Shown piece after piece: positions 7,610 through 16,312 of a stretch of 35,375 nt of DNA. The stretch covers positions 1-35,375 of the forward strand of contig NZ_FXTO01000036.1 in NCBI RefSeq assembly GCF_900182725.1, in the 5' to 3' direction. The number at the start of each line of letters is the position of its first letter. The stretch's first letter is position 1. Position numbers and translations under genes: made by a program. Below the pieces are notes generated by a model that saw nothing but the letters and a program-made list of their open reading frames with translations, was not told the origin of the DNA and did no database searches. Source of the stretch: Thalassovita litoralis. GTDB taxonomy: Bacteria; Pseudomonadota; Alphaproteobacteria; Rhodobacterales; Rhodobacteraceae.

Positions 7610-8116
7610 ATGCTGACCGATACGATTTTGGAAGACGACCGCTGGCAACAGGCCGGGTTGGAACCGCTGGCAGAAACCGCTGCCCGCGCAACGCTGGCCC
7701 ATCTGGGGCTGGACCCGGATGGGTTTGAAATTGCGGTTCTGGCCTGTGACGATGCGCGGATTGCTGAATTAAACGCAGATTTTCGCGATAAACCCACCGC
7801 CACCAATGTTCTGTCCTGGCCGTCCGAAGAACGCGGCACGGAACAGGATGGCGATACGCCCGATTTGCCGGAACCGGGGTTTGCGGGGCTGGCGGACGAA
7901 CTGGGGGACATTGCCATTGCCTATGACACCTGCGCCCGCGAAGCGGCAGCGGCGGGCAAACCCTTTGCCGATCATGTGACGCATCTGATTGTTCACGCGA
8001 CCCTGCATTTACTGGGCTACGATCACATCCGTGACAAGGATGCCACGTTGATGGAAGGGATCGAGACTGAAATACTTGGCAAAATGGGTCTGGCTGACCC
8101 ATATTCAGAACAGTAA
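7610..8116 (+). CDS. ybeY: Endoribonuclease YbeY
   Basis: YbeY is a zinc-dependent single-strand endoribonuclease involved in 16S rRNA 3' maturation and ribosome quality control. The 168-residue product contains the family metal motif with His129, His133 and His139 (HATLHLLGYDH). The upstream segment RDKPTATNVLSWP matches the family N.LSF/W signature. The chosen start is ATG 7610 (MLTDTILEDD). The frame stays open 11 codons further upstream, but that part would lie inside the repeat hairpin. The ribosome-binding site is poor (GGAC at about 7597-7600). The gene lies between phoH and corC, the usual order. Confidence 0.93.
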   Translation: MLTDTILEDDRWQQAGLEPLAETAARATLAHLGLDPDGFEIAVLACDDARIAELNADFRDKPTATNVLSWPSEERGTEQDGDTPDLPEPGFAGLADELGDIAIAYDTCAREAAAAGKPFADHVTHLIVHATLHLLGYDHIRDKDATLMEGIETEILGKMGLADPYSEQ

Positions 8117-8148
8117 CGCGGCAGTCCCGCGATTTTTGGAAAGGTAAG

Positions 8149-9054
8149 ATGGGCGACAGTACCGACGGGTCTTCTACGGCAGCGCAAAGCGCGCAGTCGG
8201 ATGACCAGAATGATAGCCGCAGCAAAGGCGGCTTTTTCCGCCGTGTGATCGGGGCGCTTAGCCCCTCGGATATGGGCGAGAATGCCCCCGGCGATTTACA
8301 ATCTGCCAATGGCAACCCTTCGGGGCATGTGCCGCTGGATATTACGTCCTTGCGGCGGATGCGGGTCGAGGATGTCGCCATTCCCAAGGCCGATATCGTG
8401 TCGGTGTCCGATGCGATTTCCAAAGACGATCTGGTGGCGCTGTTTCGGGAAACCGGACTAAGCCGTTTGCCGGTTTATACCGGCACGCTGGATACGCCCA
8501 TTGGCATGTTGCACCTGAAGGATTTCGCCCTGCGCCACGGCTTTAACGGCAATGGTGGCGCGGCATTTGACCTGAAGAAAATGCTGCGTCCGTTGCTTTA
8601 TGTGCCGCCGTCGATGCCGATTGGCGTGTTGTTGCAGAAAATGCAGACCGAACGGCGGCATATGGCGCTGGTGATTGATGAATATGGCGGCGTGGACGGG
8701 CTTGTGACCATCGAAGATCTGATTGAACAGATCATCGGTGAAATCGAAGACGAACATGACACGGACGAGGCCGATTATTGGCTCAAGGAAAAAGAGGGGC
8801 AATATCTGGCGCAGGCCAAATCTCCGCTGGATGAATTCGAGGCTGAAATCGGCCTGTCCCTGACCGACACGGACGAAGTGGACGAGGAAGAAATCGACAC
8901 ATTGGGCGGTCTGGTCTTTATGCTGTCCGGCCGCGTTCCCGCGCGGGGCGAGGTGGTGAAACACCCCGCCGGGCCGGAATTTACCGTGGTCGATGCCGAT
9001 CCGCGCCGGATTAAACGGTTGCGGGTGCGCCTGCCGGACCAGAAGGCCGGGTAA
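8149..9054 (+). CDS. corC: CorC/HlyC-family CBS-domain protein (YbeX)
   Basis: The 301-residue cytosolic protein is of the YbeX/CorC type, linked to Mg/Co homeostasis and, in E. coli, to ribosome-related functions. It lacks the N-terminal membrane domain of larger relatives. A charged, low-complexity N-terminus (1-60) precedes two CBS domains (about 68-195), with the signature DEYGGVDGLVTIEDLIEQIIGEI. The C-terminal CorC_HlyC domain follows (about 210-295, DTLGGLVFMLSGRVP). The ATG at 8149 follows GGAAAGGTAAG. lnt starts 3 bases after the stop, which indicates one transcript. Confidence 0.92.
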   Translation: MGDSTDGSSTAAQSAQSDDQNDSRSKGGFFRRVIGALSPSDMGENAPGDLQSANGNPSGHVPLDITSLRRMRVEDVAIPKADIVSVSDAISKDDLVALFRETGLSRLPVYTGTLDTPIGMLHLKDFALRHGFNGNGGAAFDLKKMLRPLLYVPPSMPIGVLLQKMQTERRHMALVIDEYGGVDGLVTIEDLIEQIIGEIEDEHDTDEADYWLKEKEGQYLAQAKSPLDEFEAEIGLSLTDTDEVDEEEIDTLGGLVFMLSGRVPARGEVVKHPAGPEFTVVDADPRRIKRLRVRLPDQKAG

Positions 9055-9057
9055 TCC

Positions 9058-10566
9058 ATGCGCCGGGTTTTGCCGCTGCTGCGACAGGCTGCCGGGCCTT
9101 TGATCCTTGGGGCTGTGATGGCGCTGGGGCAGGCGCCTGTCGGGCTGTGGGGGCTGACGGTTCTGGGATTGGCCGGGGCGGTCTGGCTGTGGACGCATCA
9201 GGCCGATTGGCGGCGGGCGGCGCTTTTGGGCTGGCTGGTCGGCACCGGCTATTTCGCGTTGGCACTGATTTGGATCGTGCAACCGTTTTTTGTAGAACCG
9301 TGGCGGTATGGCTGGATGGCCCCGTTTGCGCTGACCTTCATGGCGGCGGGGCTGGCCCTGTTCTGGGGGTTGGCTTTCGGGCTGGCACGGCGGCTGGGCA
9401 GCGGTATTCTGGGGTTGGCCGGGATGCTGACGCTGGGCGAGGTGCTGCGATCCTATGTCTTCACCGGCTTTCCCTGGGCGTTGATTGGGCATTCCGTGGT
9501 GGATACGCCGCTGGCGCAGGTCGCGGCTTTGGCCGGGGCGCATGGGGTGGGGCTGATCGTGCTGGCGGCGGCTTTGGCGCTGGTGTCGGCAGCGCAACGC
9601 CATTGGTTTGCGGCTGTGGCTGGATTGGTGTTGGTGGGCGGCGTATGGGGGTGGGGCGATAGCCGCGCCGCCGATACCCCCACGGCAACGGAGCGCCCTG
9701 TTCTGCGCCTGATCCAGCCCAACGCCCCGCAACACCAGAAATGGAACCCGGATTACACCCCGGTGTTTTTCCGCCGTCAGGTGGGCTTCACCGCAGAACA
9801 CGCACAGCGCCGTCCTGATCTGAATATCTGGCCGGAAACCGCATTGCCGGTTCTGCTGGAAGATGCCGACCGCGCCTTTCAGATCATTGCAGATGCTGCT
9901 GCGGGCAGTTCCGTTCTGTTGGGCGTCCAGCGGTTAGATGACATGAGCCTGTATAATTCCGCGGTGCTGCTGCGTCCGGATGCCAGTGTGGCGCAGGTCT
10001 ATGACAAACATCACCTTGTCCCCTTTGGTGAATATATCCCGCTGGGTAATCTGGCCGCATCGCTTGGGTTGCGAGGGTTGGCCGCACGCGATGGCAACGG
10101 CTTTGCCGCCGGTCCTGGCCCGGCGCTGATGGATCTGGGGCCGCGTTTGGGGCGTGCCCTGCCGCTGATCTGTTACGAGGCGGTATTTCCCAACGATGTG
10201 AACGGTGCGCCAGAACGGCCCGCGTTTTTGTTGCAAATCACCAATGACGCGTGGTTCGGTACGTTTTCCGGTCCCTATCAGCATTTGGCGCAGGCCCGCC
10301 TGCGGGCGATCGAGCAAGGCTTGCCGATGGTGCGGGTGGCAAATACCGGCGTGTCGGCGATGATTGACGCACGGGGGCAGATCACAGCACAAATCCCGCT
10401 GGGGCAGGCGGGATGGCTGGATGCGCCGCTGCCTGCGCCCGCTGCGGTAACACTATATTCACGCACAGGGGATTATGCGGTGGCACTGTTGGCTGTTCTG
10501 CTTACCTTCGCGTCAATGTTGCATCATCGGGCAACTGGCGCAATTGGTCGCAGAAAAGCCCGTTGA
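9058..10566 (+). CDS. lnt: Apolipoprotein N-acyltransferase
   Basis: Lnt acylates the N-terminal cysteine of lipoproteins, the last step of lipoprotein maturation at the inner membrane. The 502-residue protein has about six hydrophobic helices in residues 1-205, a nitrilase-like domain, and a final helix near 475-490. The catalytic triad is Glu260 (IWPETALP), Lys317 (YDKHHLVPFGEY) and Cys372 (LICYEAVFP). Substrates in this window would include the lipoproteins at 6009 and 12011. The corC-lnt spacing of 3 bases shows coupling. The end of the gene lies about 35 bases before the metK riboswitch. Confidence 0.95.
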   Translation: MRRVLPLLRQAAGPLILGAVMALGQAPVGLWGLTVLGLAGAVWLWTHQADWRRAALLGWLVGTGYFALALIWIVQPFFVEPWRYGWMAPFALTFMAAGLALFWGLAFGLARRLGSGILGLAGMLTLGEVLRSYVFTGFPWALIGHSVVDTPLAQVAALAGAHGVGLIVLAAALALVSAAQRHWFAAVAGLVLVGGVWGWGDSRAADTPTATERPVLRLIQPNAPQHQKWNPDYTPVFFRRQVGFTAEHAQRRPDLNIWPETALPVLLEDADRAFQIIADAAAGSSVLLGVQRLDDMSLYNSAVLLRPDASVAQVYDKHHLVPFGEYIPLGNLAASLGLRGLAARDGNGFAAGPGPALMDLGPRLGRALPLICYEAVFPNDVNGAPERPAFLLQITNDAWFGTFSGPYQHLAQARLRAIEQGLPMVRVANTGVSAMIDARGQITAQIPLGQAGWLDAPLPAPAAVTLYSRTGDYAVALLAVLLTFASMLHHRATGAIGRRKAR

Positions 10567-10600
10567 AACTTTCGCGGTTGCCGCGTAACCAAGGCATATT

Positions 10601-10650
10601 CCCCGTCACAACGGCTTCCTGACGTGGCGGGCAGACATTAATGGAGCACT
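10601..10650 (+). promoter_or_regulatory. SAM/SAH riboswitch controlling metK
   Basis: The sequence CCCGTCACAACGGCTTCCTG, followed by ACGTGGCGGGCAGAC and ATGGAGCA, fits my memory of the SAM/SAH riboswitch consensus found before metK in Rhodobacterales. Stem P1 forms between CCCGTCA (10602-10608) and TGGCGGG (10625-10631), with one U-G pair. The pseudoknot pairs GCTTCC (10614-10619) with GGAGC (10643-10647), with one bulged U, and so covers the metK ribosome-binding site. Ligand binding would therefore block translation when SAM is plentiful. The element starts 34 bases after lnt. Confidence 0.87.
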
Positions 10651-10653
10651 TTC

Positions 10654-11835
10654 ATGTCCCGACAGAACTATATCTTCACCTCCGAATCTGTTTCGGAAGG
10701 CCACCCCGATAAGGTTTGCGACCGTATTTCAGATGCGGTGCTGGATGCCTTTTTGGCCGAAGAACCCGAAGCCCGCGTGGCCTGTGAAACCTTTGCCACC
10801 ACCAACCGCGTTGTTATCGGCGGCGAGGTGGGCCTGTCGGACCAGTCCAAGCTGACCGAATATATGGGCAAGATTGACCAGATTGCCCGCGATTGCATTC
10901 GCGACATCGGCTATGAGCAGGACAAATTCCACTGGCAGACCGTGGAAATCACCAACCTGTTGCACGAACAATCCGCGCATATCGCCCAAGGCGTGAACGC
11001 AGCGGAAAACAAGGACGAAGGCGCAGGCGATCAGGGCATTATGTTTGGTTTCGCCACCAATGAAACGCCGGAATTGATGCCCGCACCGATCCATTACGCC
11101 CATGCGATCCTGCGCCGTCTGGCCGAAGTCCGTAAATCCGGGGTCGAACCCACGTTGCGCCCCGATGCGAAATCGCAGCTTTCCGTGCGTTACGAAGGTG
11201 GCAAGCCTGTGGGTGTGTCCTCGATCGTGCTGTCCACTCAGCACGCCGATGACAGCCAGACCAGCGATGACATCCGCGCTATCGTCGAACCCTATATTCG
11301 CGAAGTGCTGCCCGATGGCTGGATTACCGCAGACACCCAATGGTGGGTCAATCCCACGGGCAAATTCGTGATCGGCGGTCCCGATGGCGATGCCGGGCTG
11401 ACCGGGCGCAAGATTATTGTGGATACCTATGGCGGCGCGGCCCCGCATGGTGGCGGTGCGTTTTCGGGCAAAGACCCGACCAAGGTGGACCGCTCGGCCG
11501 CTTATGCGGCACGCTATCTGGCGAAAAACGTGGTGGCCGCCGGGCTGGCGGAAAAATGCACGATCCAATTGTCCTATGCGATTGGCGTATCACATCCGCT
11601 GTCGATCTACGCTGATCTGCATGGCACGGGCGAGGTTGACCCGGCCCGGATCGAAACGGCCATTCCGAAGGTTATGAACCTGACCCCGCGCGGCATTCGC
11701 ACTCATCTGGACCTGAACCGCCCGATTTATTCGCGCACTGCGGCCTATGGTCATTTCGGGCGCGCCCCCGAAGCCGATGGCGGCTTTAGCTGGGAACGTA
11801 CCGATTTGGCGGAGGCGTTGAAAAACGCGGTTTGA
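10654..11835 (+). CDS. metK: S-adenosylmethionine synthase
   Basis: MetK makes SAM from methionine and ATP. The 393-residue cytosolic enzyme carries both family signatures: GAGDQG at 123-128 and GGGAFSGKD at 266-274. The N-terminal [12 protein letters not shown] motif, which holds the active-site His and Asp, is also present. The ATG at 10654 is fixed by the ribosome-binding site GGAG at 10643, which is also part of the riboswitch pseudoknot. SAM made here feeds the methyltransferase TrmB and the radical-SAM enzyme MiaB encoded nearby. A strong hairpin follows the stop. Confidence 0.97.
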   Translation: MSRQNYIFTSESVSEGHPDKVCDRISDAVLDAFLAEEPEARVACETFATTNRVVIGGEVGLSDQSKLTEYMGKIDQIARDCIRDIGYEQDKFHWQTVEITNLLHEQSAHIAQGVNAAENKDEGAGDQGIMFGFATNETPELMPAPIHYAHAILRRLAEVRKSGVEPTLRPDAKSQLSVRYEGGKPVGVSSIVLSTQHADDSQTSDDIRAIVEPYIREVLPDGWITADTQWWVNPTGKFVIGGPDGDAGLTGRKIIVDTYGGAAPHGGGAFSGKDPTKVDRSAAYAARYLAKNVVAAGLAEKCTIQLSYAIGVSHPLSIYADLHGTGEVDPARIETAIPKVMNLTPRGIRTHLDLNRPIYSRTAAYGHFGRAPEADGGFSWERTDLAEALKNAV

Positions 11836-11854
11836 TCCGGGTGTAACTCGGTCC

Positions 11855-11884
11855 AAAGGCCGGGCCATGTGCCCGGCCTTTGCT
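11855..11884 (+). terminator. metK terminator
   Basis: The perfect 11-base stem AAAGGCCGGGC (11855-11865) pairs with GCCCGGCCTTT (11871-11881) around CATGT. The U-tract is short (TTT, then GC), but the stem is very stable. Confidence 0.75.
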
Positions 11885-12010
11885 GTTGAACGCGTCGGTG
11901 GGGGGCGGATAGATTTCCATCACAAATCGGCGTTACGATCCCCTTGAAACGCTGGGGTAAACCAGATTAGCCTGCACTGGTATTTTAGAGTCAGTCATAT
12001 TCGGTTTCTT

Positions 12011-12787
12011 ATGCTGCGTATTGCCACTTTGCTTTGCTTTGTTTTCACGTTGGCCGCGTGTGATCCGGCCCGCCTGTCGACCACGAACACCCCCAGAGGG
12101 GGGCAAACCTGCGCAGGCGAACAATCCGGGCGGTGTCAGTTTCTGAACGGTCCGGTCAAGCTGCGGCAGCAGCCGGTAAAGCTGTCCACGCGCAGCGCGT
12201 TGTTTTATCCGATGGCGGCACAATTGGAATTTGTGGACGCAAGCGAAGACCACTGGATCGCCCCGCCTGAAACACTGACAGACGGGGCGTCGATCCCAAA
12301 GATTTTCCACACAGTTCTGGGCAACCCCACCGCGCCGCAATTTGCGGGGGCGGCGGCTGTGCATGATGCCTATTGTGGGATCGGGAATGAAAGCGGCCCG
12401 AATTACCATGCGAAACCTTGGCCCGAGGTCCACCGCATGTTCTATGACGCGCTGCGTGTGGGTGGCACCCCGGAACGCAGGGCACAGGTGATGTTTGCCG
12501 CTGTCTGGCTGGGCGGCCCGCGCTGGGGACGTTTTGATCGCGGATGGAACGATGTCGCGGCTGGGGAAAAACAGGCCATCCTGCAACGCGCGCAACAGAT
12601 GATTGCGGCGGGTCATCCTACGCTTGATGATCTGATCGGTTTCTTGACGGATCAAGAGGCTGCCGCCGTTGCTGCCTCAAAGGGAACCGTGCAGGGCGGT
12701 GGCGCATTTGGCGGGTATGGTGGGGACTATGGCGGGGACAGCCCCACTGATCCCTCGGACCCGTCTGATCCCAATAGCGGCCTGTAG
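12011..12787 (+). CDS. DUF1353-type lipoprotein
   Basis: The 258-residue protein has a lipoprotein signal peptide (MLRIATLLCFVFTLAAC; Cys17 lipidated). The core W.APPETLTDGASIPKIF...GAAAVHDAYC resembles the DUF1353 signature (TDGASIP followed by A..HD..Y), whose biochemical function is unknown to me. The C-terminus (about 228-258) is low-complexity, rich in Gly and then Ser/Asp/Pro. It lies between metK and trmB with its own leader of about 130 bases and so is probably a separate unit. DUF1353 proteins also occur in phages, but no phage genes are nearby. Confidence 0.7.
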   Translation: MLRIATLLCFVFTLAACDPARLSTTNTPRGGQTCAGEQSGRCQFLNGPVKLRQQPVKLSTRSALFYPMAAQLEFVDASEDHWIAPPETLTDGASIPKIFHTVLGNPTAPQFAGAAAVHDAYCGIGNESGPNYHAKPWPEVHRMFYDALRVGGTPERRAQVMFAAVWLGGPRWGRFDRGWNDVAAGEKQAILQRAQQMIAAGHPTLDDLIGFLTDQEAAAVAASKGTVQGGGAFGGYGGDYGGDSPTDPSDPSDPNSGL

Positions 12788-12838
12788 GTTGTTCTGGGGC
12801 ATTGATCCGCTGCGTCTGGCAGGCTAAACCGCGCCATC

Positions 12839-13552
12839 ATGAGCGACGATAAACACCCCTCGGGCGCCCCGTGGCGCAATTTCTATGGCCGTTTCAAGGG
12901 CAAGGGCCTGCGCGACAGCCAACGACGCTATCTGGACGAAGACCTAGCGACGCTATCGCCGGGCGCGGTGTCATGGGAGGAAAACCCGGACCGCAACCCG
13001 CTGGACCTGCCCGCGCTGTTCGGGGACCGCGACATCTGGTTGGAAATCGGATTCGGCGGCGGCGAACATATGGTGCATCAGGCCAGCCAGAACCCGAATG
13101 TCGGGTTTATCGGATGCGAGCCTTACATCAACGGCGTTGCGATGCTGTTGGGCAAAATCCGGGATGCCGGGTGTGAAAATATCCGCATTCATCCGGGCGA
13201 TGCGCGGGATATGTTTGATGTGCTGCCACCGGAATCGGTGTCGCGGGCCTTCTTGTTGTATCCCGATCCGTGGCCGAAAAAACGCCACCACCGCCGCCGT
13301 TTCGTGACGCAGGACCACCTGAAACCGTTGCACAGCGTTTTGAAACCGGGCGCGATTTTCCGGGTGGCAACCGATATCCCCGATTATGTCCGCCAAACGC
13401 TGGAAGAGGCGCCGAAAGCTGGCTTTGAATGGCTGGCCGAACGCCCACAAGATTGGCGGGAGCCGTGGGGGGATTGGATTTCCACGCGTTACGAACAAAA
13501 AGCCCTGCGCGAAGGCCGGACACCGCATTACCTGACGTTCCGGCGGCTCTGA
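12839..13552 (+). CDS. trmB: tRNA (guanine-N7-)-methyltransferase
   Basis: TrmB makes m7G46 in tRNA using SAM. The 237-residue cytosolic protein has the SAM-binding motif WLEIGFGGGEH (67-77) and the TrmB signature PDPWPKKRHHRRR (142-154), which carries catalytic and tRNA-binding residues. Downstream TD.P.Y (near 177-182) and the end TRYEQKALREGR are also family features. The ATG at 12839 gives MSDDKHPSGAPWRNFYGR, a typical alphaproteobacterial start. Only about 50 bases separate it from the lipoprotein gene. Confidence 0.95.
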   Translation: MSDDKHPSGAPWRNFYGRFKGKGLRDSQRRYLDEDLATLSPGAVSWEENPDRNPLDLPALFGDRDIWLEIGFGGGEHMVHQASQNPNVGFIGCEPYINGVAMLLGKIRDAGCENIRIHPGDARDMFDVLPPESVSRAFLLYPDPWPKKRHHRRRFVTQDHLKPLHSVLKPGAIFRVATDIPDYVRQTLEEAPKAGFEWLAERPQDWREPWGDWISTRYEQKALREGRTPHYLTFRRL

Positions 13553-13609
13553 TCTTTTCGGGCGGCTGGGTCAGGAAAACCCCACGGGAAATCGTTGTGC
13601 AGCCGTGCT

Positions 13610-13642
13610 ATCCTTCGGGGTATTCCACCCCGGAGGATTTTT
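13610..13642 (+). promoter_or_regulatory. Hairpin covering the amidohydrolase ribosome-binding site
   Basis: Eleven bases at 13610-13620 (ATCCTTCGGGG) pair with 13628-13638 (CCCCGGAGGAT), with one G-U pair, around the loop TATTCCA. The 3' arm contains the ribosome-binding site GGAGGA (13632-13637) of the gene starting at 13643. T residues follow (TTTTT). The structure could therefore serve as the trmB terminator, hinder translation of the next gene, or both. Confidence 0.6.
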
Positions 13643-14722
13643 ATGCCCGATATTCGCATCACCAACTGCCATATTCACACGTTTACCACCCGTCATATCC
13701 CGGTGAGTTATCCCTATGCGTGGCTGCGCCCGCTGAAACTGTTCCCGCCACTGGTGCGGTTTTTGGCGTGGGTTTTGGCCCTGATCGGTCAGCATCCCTG
13801 GGCGGAAAAGGTGCGCCGCCTGTATGATTTCCAGAACGAGGCGGCGGCCCCCGATCAGCGCAGCATTCTGAAGAACTTGCTGCCTCATTACCCGTCGAAC
13901 ACCCGTTTCGTGGTGCTTCCGATGGACCTGAGCGCGATTGGTCACGGGGTTCCGCCGGTTCCGTTGCGCGATCAACATGACGAACTGGCAGCCCTGTCCA
14001 AAGACCCTGAATTAGGCCGCGCGGTGATTCCCTTTGCCACTATCGACCCACGCGCCGACCCGCAGGGCGCAGAGCTGTGGCGGGCATTGGACGATCTGCA
14101 TTTCAAGGGGGTGAAGCTGTATCCCCGGCTGGGATTCGCGCCGGATGACCCGGTTCTGATGCAGCATGTTTATCCCGAACTGGAACGCCGTGGCCTGCCG
14201 GTGATGACCCATTGTTCCCGTGGCGGGGTGCAGGGGCGCTATGTGGACGACTACATGGCCGATCGCTTCACCGCGCCGCGCAGCTATTTACCGATTCTGC
14301 GCCGCCATCCCAATCTGCGCCTGTGTCTGGCGCATTTCGGGGGGCAGTATGACTGGAAATCCTATGTCGGTGCGGGGCCGGATTACGACAAGGCTGAAAA
14401 CTGGCAGGTGCAAATCCGCAAGATGATTGGATCAGGCGATTATCCCGGCCTGTGGACCGATATTTCCTATACCTTGTTTCATTTCGAGGATTACATCCCC
14501 TTCCTGCGGCTGTTTTTGATGGCCGATACCCCCGAAGCCGACCGCTTGCGCCGCCGTACCCTGTTTGGATCGGATTTCTACATGACCCGGCAGGAAAAAC
14601 TGTCTGAACGCGCGGTATGCTTTCGGCTGCGCAACGCATTGGGCGAGGAGGTGTTTCGCCAGATCGCTGAAACCAACCCCCGTATCTGGTTGGGTGAAGC
14701 GGCGGAGGCGTCCCTTAGTTGA
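13643..14722 (+). CDS. Amidohydrolase family (amidohydrolase-2, TIM-barrel) protein
   Basis: The 359-residue cytosolic protein resembles metal-dependent amidohydrolases/decarboxylases of the amidohydrolase-2 type (PF04909). Visible metal or catalytic positions are His10 and His12 (NCHIHTF), Lys155 or Lys158 (FKGVKLYPRLGF), His190 (MTHCSRGG), His231 (LAHFGG) and Asp311 (LFGSDF). The ATG at 13643 was chosen over an in-frame upstream start at 13595 because GGAGGA is spaced 5 bases from it. The substrate cannot be read from sequence, and no metabolic partner is adjacent. A hairpin buries the ribosome-binding site. Confidence 0.75.
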   Translation: MPDIRITNCHIHTFTTRHIPVSYPYAWLRPLKLFPPLVRFLAWVLALIGQHPWAEKVRRLYDFQNEAAAPDQRSILKNLLPHYPSNTRFVVLPMDLSAIGHGVPPVPLRDQHDELAALSKDPELGRAVIPFATIDPRADPQGAELWRALDDLHFKGVKLYPRLGFAPDDPVLMQHVYPELERRGLPVMTHCSRGGVQGRYVDDYMADRFTAPRSYLPILRRHPNLRLCLAHFGGQYDWKSYVGAGPDYDKAENWQVQIRKMIGSGDYPGLWTDISYTLFHFEDYIPFLRLFLMADTPEADRLRRRTLFGSDFYMTRQEKLSERAVCFRLRNALGEEVFRQIAETNPRIWLGEAAEASLS

Positions 14723-14750
14723 CCACCCGTCAAGCCGCACTGTCGCGCAA

Positions 14751-14834
14751 TGAGTATTTGGGATCAGAAAGAAGCAGCGTGCTGCGTTCCGGTTTGGGGG
14801 CGCAAGCGTTGGTTCTTTCTTGGTAAAAATATCC
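14751..14834. repeat. Dispersed repeat, copy C: two half-copies facing each other
   Basis: GAGTATTTGGGATCAGAAAG, continuing AAG (14752-14774), faces an inverted relative whose minus-strand reading is GGATATTTTTACCAAGAAAG followed by AA (14834-14813). Between them lies GGTTTGGGGGCGCAAGCG. The halves can pair through AGAAAGAA/TTCTTTCT. The element fills most of the 237-base gap between the amidohydrolase and aroA, in which I see no gene. Confidence 0.55.
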
Positions 14835-14959
14835 AATTCCACCGCTTTCTGGGGGTGGGCGGGCAAGGGATTGTCGCGGCTGCAAAGAATCGGTGATGCA
14901 GCGATAGACCGGGCCGCGCCGCTGCGCTAAGAGGCAAGGGAGTTCAGAGGAGGCACAAC

Positions 14960-16312
14960 ATGTCCGGCCACGGCACCCCGATCCCGATGACTTCGTCGCA
15001 ATGCGGTCCCTTGCGGGGGCAGGCGGATGTGCCGGGGGATAAATCCATTTCGCACCGGGCGCTGATCCTTGGGGCGTTGTCGGTGGGGGAAACCGTTGTC
15101 ACCGGGCTGCTGGAAGGCGAGGATGTGCTGGACACGGCCAAGGCCATGCGGGCCTTCGGGGCCGAGGTGACGCGGGATGACGATGGCACATGGCATGTGC
15201 ATGGTGTCGGTGTGGGCGGGTTCGCGGAACCCGATGGGGTGATTGACTGCGGCAATTCCGGCACTGGGGTGCGCCTGATCATGGGGTCGATGGCGACCAG
15301 CCCGATCACCGCCACTTTCACCGGCGATGCCAGCCTGAACAAGCGGCCGATGGCACGTGTCACCGATCCCTTGGCGCTGTTCGGGGCGCAATCGGTGGGT
15401 CGGTCCGGGGGACGGTTGCCGATGACCATTGTGGGGGCCGCCGATCCGGTGCCCGTGCGTTATACGGTTCCGGTGCCGTCGGCACAGGTGAAATCCGCCG
15501 TGTTGCTGGCAGGGCTGAATGCCCCCGGCCAGACCGTTGTGATTGAAAAAGAAGCGACCCGCGATCATACCGAACGCATGTTGGCAGGGTTTGGGGCGCA
15601 GATCACGACCGAGGATACAGACGAAGGCCGCGTGATCACCCTGACCGGGCGGCCCGAACTGATCCCGCAAACCATCATCGTGCCGCGTGATCCATCCAGT
15701 GCCGCTTTTCCGGTGTGCGCGGCGTTGATCGTCCCCGGCTCGGATGTGCTGGTGCCGAATATCGGGCTGAACCCCACCCGCGCGGGCCTGTTCTATACGT
15801 TGCAGGACATGGGCGCTGATCTGAGCTTTGAAAACCTGCGCGAAGAAGGTGGTGAACCCGTGGCCGATCTGCGGGCGAAGTTTTCCCCTGATCTGCATGG
15901 CATCGAAGTTCCGCCGGAGCGCGCCGCCAGCATGATTGACGAATATCCTGTGCTGTCCGTGGTGGCGGCCTTTGCTGCGGGGGATACTGTCATGCGCGGG
16001 GTCAAGGAATTGCGGGTCAAGGAATCCGACCGGATCGAAGCGATGGCCAGCGGGTTGCGGCTGAACGGGGTCGAGGTTGAAGACGGCCCGGATTGGTGGA
16101 TCGTTCACGGGCGTGGTCACGGCAATGTGCCGGGCGGGGCCACCTGTGTCAGCCATCTGGATCACCGGATTGCCATGTCGTTCATGGTGATGGGCATGGC
16201 TGCGAATGCGCCGGTCAGCGTGGATGACGGTAGCCCGATTGCCACATCCTTCCCGATTTTCGAGGGGCTGATGGCGCAATTGGGCGCACAGATCGAACGC
16301 CGCGCCCAATGA
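14960..16312 (+). CDS. aroA: 3-phosphoshikimate 1-carboxyvinyltransferase (EPSP synthase)
   Basis: AroA joins phosphoenolpyruvate to shikimate-3-phosphate, the sixth step of the shikimate pathway, and is the glyphosate target. The 450-residue protein is colinear, as far as I can recall the sequence, with the Agrobacterium CP4 (class II) enzyme. Active-site Lys28, Ser29 and Arg33 (PGDKSISHR) align with it, and [23 protein letters not shown] and LRVKESDR are all present. Where CP4 has Ala100, this protein has Gly101 (GNSGTG), the ordinary inhibitor-sensitive state. The stop overlaps the next start by 4 bases (ATGA), so translation is probably coupled. Confidence 0.96.
   Translation: MSGHGTPIPMTSSQCGPLRGQADVPGDKSISHRALILGALSVGETVVTGLLEGEDVLDTAKAMRAFGAEVTRDDDGTWHVHGVGVGGFAEPDGVIDCGNSGTGVRLIMGSMATSPITATFTGDASLNKRPMARVTDPLALFGAQSVGRSGGRLPMTIVGAADPVPVRYTVPVPSAQVKSAVLLAGLNAPGQTVVIEKEATRDHTERMLAGFGAQITTEDTDEGRVITLTGRPELIPQTIIVPRDPSSAAFPVCAALIVPGSDVLVPNIGLNPTRAGLFYTLQDMGADLSFENLREEGGEPVADLRAKFSPDLHGIEVPPERAASMIDEYPVLSVVAAFAAGDTVMRGVKELRVKESDRIEAMASGLRLNGVEVEDGPDWWIVHGRGHGNVPGGATCVSHLDHRIAMSFMVMGMAANAPVSVDDGSPIATSFPIFEGLMAQLGAQIERRAQ

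Noticed and set aside
8458-9801. 447-codon minus-strand frame opposite corC and lnt
   Set aside because: It crosses two well-supported genes in antisense and has the Arg/Gln/Pro-rich composition of a shadow frame.
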